From the NCBI GenBank assembly GCA_016287975.1, contig JAEEXV010000115.1, forward strand, positions 1-8,407: DNA of 8,407 nucleotides, written 5' to 3'. The translations under genes and the position numbers were made by a program. The notes under the pieces were generated by a model, which saw only the letters and a list, made by a program, of their open reading frames with translations, did not search any database and was not told the DNA's origin. This DNA comes from Lentisphaeria bacterium (GTDB lineage Bacteria > Verrucomicrobiota > Lentisphaeria > Oligosphaerales > Oligosphaeraceae). Shown here in pieces: positions 1 through 5,143 of the stretch. The number at the start of each line of letters is the position of its first letter. The stretch's first letter is position 1.

Positions 1-2044
1 CGCCGCCGCCGACAACTGGGACGACCTCAAGGACAAGGGCCCGGGCGGCAAGGTCGGCAGGTTCGGCAAGATCACCGAGGACGCGACCAAGAGCGACGAG
101 ATCGGCAAGGACGACACCATCGACTACATGGAGTTCGACCTGGACAGCGCGGCGAAACTCTCGTTCCGCGTCACCGCGGGCAACCCCGCCAAGTTCGGCG
201 TCTACGAACTCGTCTCGAAGACGGCGAAGGACGGCACGGTCACCTACTCGCTCAAGTCGCTGCAAAGCGTCAGCCTCAAGGCTGGCACGGCGACGACCCC
301 AGCGCTGCTGCTGAACGCGGGCACCTACTACCTCAGCATGGCCGCCACCGACAAGAAGGCGGGCAACGCCCCCTACACCGTCGCCGTCGATCCCGCGACC
401 GTCTACTTCACCAAGGGCGACAACTCCGACGACTGGGGCGATGTCAAGGCCGTCGGTGCAGATGGCGCCGTCGGCGTCATCGACACTGCGGACGGCGTGC
501 TCACCGCCGCGTCCGAGAACCCGATCCTCGAAGACTGGGTCGGCTTTGGGGACGCGGTCGACTACCGCGCGTTCACCCTGGACAGCGCGGCGTCGCTCGC
601 CTTCGGCCTCACGGCGACGGACGCGACGAAACTCACGGTGTGGTCGCTCGCTGGCACGCCAGGCAAGTACAGCCTGAAGTCGCTCGGGAACGTCGCGGCG
701 AAACTCGACAAGACGACTGGGGAGTTCGCGGGCACGACCAAGGCGATGCTGCTGACGGCGGGCACCTACTACCTCTCGGTGGAGTCCACCAACGCGGCCA
801 AGGGCGGCAATGCGGACTACACGGTCGCGCTGAACGCGAAGAGCGCCTTCTTCACCAAGGGCGACAACTCCGACGACTGGGGCGATGTCAAGGCCGTCGG
901 TGCAGATGGCGCCGTCGGCGTCATCGACACTGCGGACGGCGTGCTCACCGCCGCGTCCGAGAACCCGATCCTCGAAGACTGGGTCGGCTACGGGGACGCG
1001 GTCGACTACCGCGCGTTCACCCTCGACAGCGCGGCGTCGCTCTCCTTCGACCTCACGGCGACCGACGCCGCGAAACTCACGGTCTGGTCGCTAACCGGCA
1101 CCGCCGGCAAGTACAGCCTCAAGTCGCTCGGCAATGTCGCGGCGAAACTGGACAAGACGACAGGCGAATACGCTGGCACGACCAAGGCGATGCTGCTGGA
1201 GAAGGGCACCTACTACTTCTCGGTAGAATCCACCAACGCGAAGAAGGGCGGCAGCGCCGACTACACGGTCTCGCTGAATGGAAACAGCGGCTTCTTCACC
1301 GTCGGCAACAATGACGACGACACCTGGGCGAACGCCACCGCCCTCGCCCCCGGCGAAGCGCTCGAGGACTGGGTCGGCTACGGCGACGCCATCGACTACC
1401 GGAAGGTCACCGTCGCCGAAACCGGCGGCTTCTACTCCTTTGACATCGCCGGCGCGGAAGGCGCCCTCAAACTCACCGTCTTCACCGTCGACGCGAAGGG
1501 CAAGCTGAAGTCCCTGAAGTCGATCGCGGTGAACGCCAAGAAACCCGCGCTCTCCACTGGACCGATTGCGCTCGCGGAAGGCGGCACCTACTACCTCGCC
1601 GTCGAGGCGACCGGCGCCAAGAAGGGCGACAGCAGCGGCTACACCGCCACGGTGAACGAACTCGGCGTCTTCACCGGCACCGACAACAACACCTGGGGGA
1701 CGGCCACCGCGCTCGACGGAGAGTTCAATGGCTGCCTGGCCAAGGGCAAGGACGTCGACAACGTCGACTTCTTCGACCTCACTGGCTGGGAGGGCGGCCT
1801 CGCGCTGGAGATGGAGGCGGGCTCGGTCAAGGCATCGTTCTTCGACGCGAACCAGAAGGCGGTGAAAGTGCCCGTCACCTATGCCAACGACACCTCCAAG
1901 GCGGTCGCCTCGCTGACCCTCAAGGATGGCGACAAGCTCACCGACATGATCCGCCTGGCCGCCGTCGACGAATCGGTCAAATACCTGAAGATCGAGGCCG
2001 CCGGCTCCACCATGGCCAAATACACCCTCGGGATGCTGGCGTAA
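1..2044 (+). CDS. PPC-like repeat protein, probably secreted or surface exposed (5' end missing)
   Basis: The frame is open from position 2 to the TAA at 2042-2044 (680 codons), so the start and any signal peptide lie left of the window; the ATG at 128 is internal. The protein is a string of units beginning with an Asp/Asn-Trp motif (DNWDD, DNSDDW, NNDDDTW, DNNTW), followed by a GDAxDYRxxT-type strand and ending in GTYYLSVE...YTV. This pattern (N/D-rich start, DxDyy strand, GTYY...Y strand) resembles bacterial PPC (pre-peptidase C-terminal) beta-sandwich domains, which are usually found on secreted proteins. Unit starts fall near 410, 854, 1298 and 1670, with a partial unit before them. The second and third units are about 89% identical in protein (132/148). 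The last unit lacks GTYY and ends in YTLGMLA. No enzyme domain, membrane segment or sorting signal is visible. An adhesin or matrix role is inference; the family match is by eye and moderately sure. Confidence 0.75.
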   Translation, partial: AAADNWDDLKDKGPGGKVGRFGKITEDATKSDEIGKDDTIDYMEFDLDSAAKLSFRVTAGNPAKFGVYELVSKTAKDGTVTYSLKSLQSVSLKAGTATTPALLLNAGTYYLSMAATDKKAGNAPYTVAVDPATVYFTKGDNSDDWGDVKAVGADGAVGVIDTADGVLTAASENPILEDWVGFGDAVDYRAFTLDSAASLAFGLTATDATKLTVWSLAGTPGKYSLKSLGNVAAKLDKTTGEFAGTTKAMLLTAGTYYLSVESTNAAKGGNADYTVALNAKSAFFTKGDNSDDWGDVKAVGADGAVGVIDTADGVLTAASENPILEDWVGYGDAVDYRAFTLDSAASLSFDLTATDAAKLTVWSLTGTAGKYSLKSLGNVAAKLDKTTGEYAGTTKAMLLEKGTYYFSVESTNAKKGGSADYTVSLNGNSGFFTVGNNDDDTWANATALAPGEALEDWVGYGDAIDYRKVTVAETGGFYSFDIAGAEGALKLTVFTVDAKGKLKSLKSIAVNAKKPALSTGPIALAEGGTYYLAVEATGAKKGDSSGYTATVNELGVFTGTDNNTWGTATALDGEFNGCLAKGKDVDNVDFFDLTGWEGGLALEMEAGSVKASFFDANQKAVKVPVTYANDTSKAVASLTLKDGDKLTDMIRLAAVDESVKYLKIEAAGSTMAKYTLGMLA
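410..853 (+). repeat. PPC-like repeat unit, copy A (148 codons)
   Basis: This in-frame unit of 444 bp runs from TKGDNSDDW to the residues before the next TKGDNSDDW. Its first third is identical in DNA to the next unit (406-545 against 850-989, no mismatch over 140 bp), and only two adjacent bases differ up to 579. The remainder carries many synonymous and non-synonymous differences. Confidence 0.9.
854..1297 (+). repeat. PPC-like repeat unit, copy B (148 codons)
   Basis: Direct tandem partner of the preceding 444-bp unit with exactly the same length. By my count 16 of 148 residues differ, nearly all in the C-terminal two thirds. The units that follow (1298-1669 and 1670-2041) are shorter, 124 codons each, and much more diverged. 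They lack the ADGAVGVIDTADGVLTAASEN insert that copies A and B share. Confidence 0.9.
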
Positions 2045-2052
2045 TCCGAGGT

Positions 2053-2081
2053 CCGCCCATGCCGCGCACTGGCATGGGCGG
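2053..2081 (+). terminator. Perfect 11-bp hairpin after the PPC-like gene, no T-tract
   Basis: CCGCCCATGCC at 2053-2063 pairs perfectly with GGCATGGGCGG at 2071-2081 around a 7-base loop (GCGCACT). The hairpin begins 8 bases after the TAA stop, the usual place for an intrinsic terminator. No run of T follows on either strand, so it is not a canonical Rho-independent terminator. It may act as a U-tract-less terminator or as a 3' mRNA stabiliser. Confidence 0.55.
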
Positions 2082-2091
2082 CGCCCTCACC

Positions 2092-2129
2092 GCCCCGCCT
2101 TCCCCCGTGCCGATTTGAGCAGGCGGGGC
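2092..2129. repeat. GC-rich inverted repeat, 9-bp arms
   Basis: GCCCCGCCT at 2092-2100 is the reverse complement of AGGCGGGGC at 2121-2129, separated by 20 bases. It lies just after the first hairpin. It could be a second termination or processing structure, but arms this GC-rich arise easily by chance in this DNA. Confidence 0.35.
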
Positions 2130-2196
2130 AGTTCACCAAGCAGATAAAGCGGGAGATTGAGCAGCCCGCCATGGCAATGTCTTTCGGGGCGTCGGC

Positions 2197-2226
2197 CGAT
2201 GCAATCATCGGTGCGATTCTGCATCG
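2197..2226. repeat. Imperfect inverted repeat upstream of the proA promoter candidate
   Basis: CGATGCA at 2197-2203 pairs with TGCATCG at 2220-2226. A further short ATC/GAT pairing inside is interrupted by a two-base bulge. It ends 5 bases before the TTGCAT of the promoter candidate, so it could be an operator-like site or an RNA hairpin. There is no independent support for binding. Confidence 0.25.
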
Positions 2227-2231
2227 TCTGC

Positions 2232-2259
2232 TTGCATATCGGTCGGGCGATGCTATTTT
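2232..2259 (+). promoter_or_regulatory. Weak candidate promoter for proA
   Basis: TTGCAT at 2232-2237 is followed after 16 bases by TATTTT at 2254-2259. The latter is preceded by TGC, giving an extended -10 arrangement (TGnTATTTT). This is one of the few locally AT-rich patches in a very GC-rich window, and it would give a leader of roughly 60 bases before proA. The -35 matches only 3 of 6 consensus bases, so the call rests mainly on the extended -10 and the position. Confidence 0.35.
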
Positions 2260-2318
2260 TATGGCCAGGGCGGGGAAGGCTGGCGTCCGCGTGCCCGATG
2301 GGTGGCGCGATGATCGAC

Positions 2319-2327
2319 GGAGAAAGG
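2319..2327 (+). promoter_or_regulatory. Ribosome binding site that sets the proA start
   Basis: GGAGAAAGG lies just before the ATG at 2330, with GGAG seven bases from the start codon. The same frame could be extended upstream to an ATG at 2171. The 53 residues added would not resemble the N-terminus of ProA, and the length would exceed the family norm, so 2330 is preferred. Confidence 0.7.
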
Positions 2328-2329
2328 CG

Positions 2330-3571
2330 ATGAAGACGATTCCACAAATTGCGATGGATGCGCGCGGCGCGATGCGGGCGCTGGCGGAGGCCTCTGGGGA
2401 GATGCGGCAGGCGGCGCTGAACGGCATGGCCGACAAACTGAAAGGGGTGAAGGCGGAGGTCTTCGCGGCCAACGCGGCGGATCTGGCGGCCGCGCCGTCA
2501 CTCTCGCCCGCCTTCCAGAAGCGCCTGCTGGTCACGGAGAAGATCTTCGCGTATATGCTGAACCGCCTCCGCGAGGCGGCGGCGCTGCCTGATCCTGTCG
2601 GGCGCGTCCTGGAGGGGCGCACGATGCCCAGTGGCCTGGAGGTGCGGCGTGTGGCCGTCCCGATCGGCGTCGTCGCGATCATCTACGAGGCGCGCCCCAA
2701 TGTGACGACCGACGCGGCGGCGGTCGCGCTCAAGAGCGGCAACGCCGTCATCCTCAAGGGCGGGTCGGAGTCGATCCGCACCAACCGCGTGCTTGCCGCC
2801 GCGATGCGCGAGGCGGTCGCGGAGGCGGGGCTGCCCGCCGACGCCGTGCAGTTCATCGACCGCACCGACCACGAGGCGGTCGCCGAACTGCTGCGCCAGG
2901 AGCGTTTTGTGGACCTGGTGATTCCGCGCGGCGGCAAGGGGCTCATCCGCGCCGTCGCCGAGGGCACGCGCATCCCCGTCCTCAAGCACTACGACGGCAT
3001 CTGCCACCAGTATGTCGCCGCCGACGCCGACGCCGCGATGGCGGCCGCGGTCGTGGTCAATTCCAAATGCCAGCGCGTCGAGGTCTGCAATGCGCTGGAG
3101 ACGCTGCTGGTGGACGAGGAGGGCGCGCCGCGCCTGCTTCCGCCGATCGCCGCCGCCCTGCGCGCCGAGGGCGTGGAGCTGCGCGGCTGCCCCGAGACCC
3201 GCGCGATCCTGCCCGAGTGCCTCCCCGCCACCGACGCCGACTGGGACACCGAATATCTCGCCCCGATCCTCTCGATTCGGGTCGTGCACGGGCTGGAGGA
3301 AGCGGTCCGGCATATCGCCGCGCACGGCTCGGGGCACACGGACGGCATCATCACCTCCTCGCTCGACCTGGCGCGGCGCTTCACGCTCGCGGTGGATTCC
3401 GCCTCCGTGCTGGTCAACGCCTCCACTCGCCTTTCGGGCGGCGGCGACTACGGCATGGGCGCAGTCGTCGGCATCAGCACCGACCGCCTCCATGCCCGCG
3501 GGCCCGTCGGCCCCGCGGAACTGTGCACCTACAAGTGGATCGCCATCGGCAACGGCACCCTGCGGAAGTGA
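2330..3571 (+). CDS. proA: Gamma-glutamyl phosphate reductase (glutamate-5-semialdehyde dehydrogenase)
   Basis: ProA carries out the second step of proline biosynthesis in the cytoplasm: NADPH-dependent reduction of gamma-glutamyl phosphate to glutamate-5-semialdehyde, which cyclises to pyrroline-5-carboxylate. The product is 413 residues, close to the 417 of E. coli ProA. Family motifs appear in order: EARPNVTTDA, ILKGGSESIRTN, HYDGICHQYV, VCNALETLLV with the catalytic cysteine at about residue 253, AHGSGHTDGIITS, VNASTRLSGGGDYGMGA and the C-terminal ISTDRLHARGPVGP...YKWIAIGNGTLR. The ATG has a good ribosome binding site; an in-frame upstream ATG at 2171 is less likely. No proB or proC lies beside it, so it seems to be a single-gene unit with its own promoter. 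It converges on the SGNH hydrolase gene with 10 bases between the stops. The identification is firm. Confidence 0.97.
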   Translation: MKTIPQIAMDARGAMRALAEASGEMRQAALNGMADKLKGVKAEVFAANAADLAAAPSLSPAFQKRLLVTEKIFAYMLNRLREAAALPDPVGRVLEGRTMPSGLEVRRVAVPIGVVAIIYEARPNVTTDAAAVALKSGNAVILKGGSESIRTNRVLAAAMREAVAEAGLPADAVQFIDRTDHEAVAELLRQERFVDLVIPRGGKGLIRAVAEGTRIPVLKHYDGICHQYVAADADAAMAAAVVVNSKCQRVEVCNALETLLVDEEGAPRLLPPIAAALRAEGVELRGCPETRAILPECLPATDADWDTEYLAPILSIRVVHGLEEAVRHIAAHGSGHTDGIITSSLDLARRFTLAVDSASVLVNASTRLSGGGDYGMGAVVGISTDRLHARGPVGPAELCTYKWIAIGNGTLRK

Positions 3572-3581
3572 ACGGCGCGCC

Positions 3582-4673
3582 TCAGGAATCCGCCGCGGGG
3601 CGCCGCAGGGCCTGGCGGAGGACGGGGAGGATGCGGCGGTACATCCGGTGGAAGCCCAAATCGTTGGGATGGCAGCCGTCGACGGTGCAGGCGTCGTAGT
3701 CGTCGTCGCCGAAGAAGGATTCGCCGTCGATGAAATGGACGTTGCGGTCGCCGCGGTCGAGGGCGTGCTGGTAGGTGCGCTGGATGACCTCGCGCTGCGC
3801 GGCGGCGGTTGGCCTGCCCGTATGGATGAAATAGGTGCGGATGTCGCCCATGGAGAGCAGCAGGATGGGGAGGTCGGGCTGGGCGTCGCGCACGATGCGG
3901 AAGAAGGGCTCGTGCGTCGCTTCAAGATATTCGGGGTCGGGGGCGTTGTGGTCGTAGTCGAAGACGAAGGCGGAGAGCGTCAGGCGGGCGATGGCGCGGG
4001 CGATGTCGGGCTCGCCTTTGCAGCTGCCGCCCAAGCCGAGGTTGATCTGCTCGGCGTCGAGGGCGCGGCAGAGCATGGCGGTGTAGGTGTTGCCTGGGCG
4101 GGAGGCGCTGTTGCCCTGGGTGATGGAGGAGCCGTAGAAGAGGATGGGCGCGGGGACGGCGTGGGGCGGGGGCGGCAGCAGGACGCTGCCTTCCTTGAGG
4201 CCGATCTCCAGCGCCTCCACGCCTCCGTAGAGCGGGAGGTTGACCTGCCAGTCGCAGAGGAGCCCCTCGGGGTTTCGGCCGCAGAGACAGCGGATTTCGG
4301 GGGCGCCGTAGGCGGGGGTGACGGTGTGGTTGTGGCGCAGGAGATCGCCAGGGAGGCGGCGGTAGGTGTCGAAGCCGTTGCGGGCAGGCAGGGCGAGGTG
4401 GCCTGGATCGGTCCAGTGCGTGAGCCGCGCGCGGAGGCAGACCTCCGTTGAATCCGAGCGGAAGCGCACTGAGACGCCAGCGGTGTGCTGCGCCCGCAGC
4501 AGCGCATTGGAGTTGACCGCGGGCTCGGACAGATTCGGCGGCAGCCGATAGAGGCGCCGTCCGTTCTCCTGGAACCAGGCCAGCCCCTCCAGCGAGAAGG
4601 GCGCGGAGGTCGCATCGTGGAAACAGGCGCTGTCCGCGGGATCGGACGGCTGAAGTGGGAGGGTGTGCATCAT
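3582..4673 (-). CDS. SGNH/GDSL-type hydrolase with GxDLY-like N-terminal domain
   Basis: Probable ester hydrolase, most likely a carbohydrate deacetylase or acyl esterase; the substrate is not known. From the ATG at 4673 it has 363 residues. The N-terminal beta domain (about 25-160) carries FSLEGLAWF...YRLP and GFDTY, which matches the GxDLY motif of the domain that precedes Lipase_GDSL_3-type SGNH hydrolases. The catalytic domain (about 175-360) has block I YGSSITQG with nucleophile Ser183, a block II glycine in LGLGGSC, a block III asparagine (Asn243) in DYDHNAP, and DGCHP with Asp332 and His335, so the catalytic set is complete. There is no clear signal peptide, suggesting a cytoplasmic enzyme unless the true start differs. 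In-frame ATGs exist at 4730, 4721, 4673 and 4670, none with a strong ribosome binding site. 4673 is chosen because the 19 extra residues of the longest form precede the family domain and look unrelated. The family call is firm, the start uncertain. Confidence 0.9.
   Translation of the reverse strand: MMHTLPLQPSDPADSACFHDATSAPFSLEGLAWFQENGRRLYRLPPNLSEPAVNSNALLRAQHTAGVSVRFRSDSTEVCLRARLTHWTDPGHLALPARNGFDTYRRLPGDLLRHNHTVTPAYGAPEIRCLCGRNPEGLLCDWQVNLPLYGGVEALEIGLKEGSVLLPPPPHAVPAPILFYGSSITQGNSASRPGNTYTAMLCRALDAEQINLGLGGSCKGEPDIARAIARLTLSAFVFDYDHNAPDPEYLEATHEPFFRIVRDAQPDLPILLLSMGDIRTYFIHTGRPTAAAQREVIQRTYQHALDRGDRNVHFIDGESFFGDDDYDACTVDGCHPNDLGFHRMYRRILPVLRQALRRPAADS
4657..4663 (+). promoter_or_regulatory. 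Possible ribosome binding site before ATG 4672
   Basis: GGGAGGG lies eight bases before the ATG at 4672, a good Shine-Dalgarno match and spacing for the four-helix relic. It sits inside the 5' end of the SGNH gene on the opposite strand, so the match may be chance. No convincing promoter was found for either direction between 4674 and 4800. Confidence 0.3.
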
Positions 4674-5143
4674 GGTGGCTTGCGCGGTTTTCTGGCTGGA
4701 ACTACGGAAGAAAGCGCCCATACCATACAAATCCCATCACTTCTCCGAGTGGCCCATGGCAGACCAGCGCAAGCAGGATGCGCGCGCGTTCGCGATTCAG
4801 CATGCCGACTGGCAGGAGTGGCAGCCGATCTTCGCAAGTCGCCCTGCGGAAGTCGTCTGCAACCAGATGATCGTGCTGATTCAGCAGGCCAGACATCTGC
4901 TGGACAAGATGATCGGGCACCTGGAAAAGGAGTTCAAGCAATACGGCGGCGTCCGCGAACGGATGCACGCCGCGCGGACGGCGGCCCGCGGGGAGCAATG
5001 GCTGGCCTCGATCTACAGTTATCTGGACAGCGCCCCCCGATGCCAAGACCCTCGCGACCTGTACAGAGGAAATGCGGCAGACCGTTGTCCAGAACGCCCG
5101 CCGCATCTGCCGCGAACGGGCCTGGCCGGCTACGGCAGGGTGA
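4672..5143 (+). pseudogene. Four-helix-bundle protein relic: suffix domain only, apparently frameshifted
   Basis: This stretch reads as protein on the plus strand, unlike neighbouring plus-strand frames, which are antisense to real genes. Motifs such as VCNQMIVLIQQARHLLDK, LEKEFKQYGG and RERMHAAR match, from memory, the C-terminal 'suffix' domain attached to four-helix-bundle proteins of the 23S rRNA intervening-sequence/bAvd-related family. The N-terminal bundle, normally about 120 residues, is absent; the SGNH gene occupies that space. At the C6 run 5033-5038 the frame runs antisense into the LRR gene. Skipping one C instead gives SAPDAKTLATCTEEMR...RRICRERAW and a TGA at 5141-5143, a much more natural ending. 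A possible start is ATG 4672, preceded by GGGAGGG at 4657-4663; ATG 4756 is an alternative. The function of intact relatives is poorly known. It may be a decaying remnant or, less likely, a short expressed protein. The frameshift could also be a sequencing error. Confidence 0.55.

Noticed and set aside
128..130. ATG at 128 as the start of the PPC-like protein
   Set aside because: The frame is open to position 2 and the upstream codons (DNWDDLKDKG...) belong to the same repeat pattern, so this Met is internal.
2171..2329. N-terminal extension of proA to the ATG at 2171
   Set aside because: The 53 added residues do not look like ProA, while a good ribosome binding site precedes ATG 2330 and gives the usual family length.
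3572..3581. GGCGCGCC palindrome between the proA and SGNH stops as a bidirectional terminator
   Set aside because: An 8-bp self-complementary GC site with no loop or T-tracts is not enough to call a terminator.
2498..3925. Long minus-strand open frame across proA (475 codons)
   Set aside because: It is antisense to the well-supported proA and has low-complexity Arg/Ser/Pro-rich composition in part. Long empty frames are common at this GC content.
3012..4451. Plus-strand open frame of 479 codons across the ends of proA and the SGNH gene
   Set aside because: It starts out of frame within proA and continues antisense to the SGNH gene. It shows no recognisable domain.
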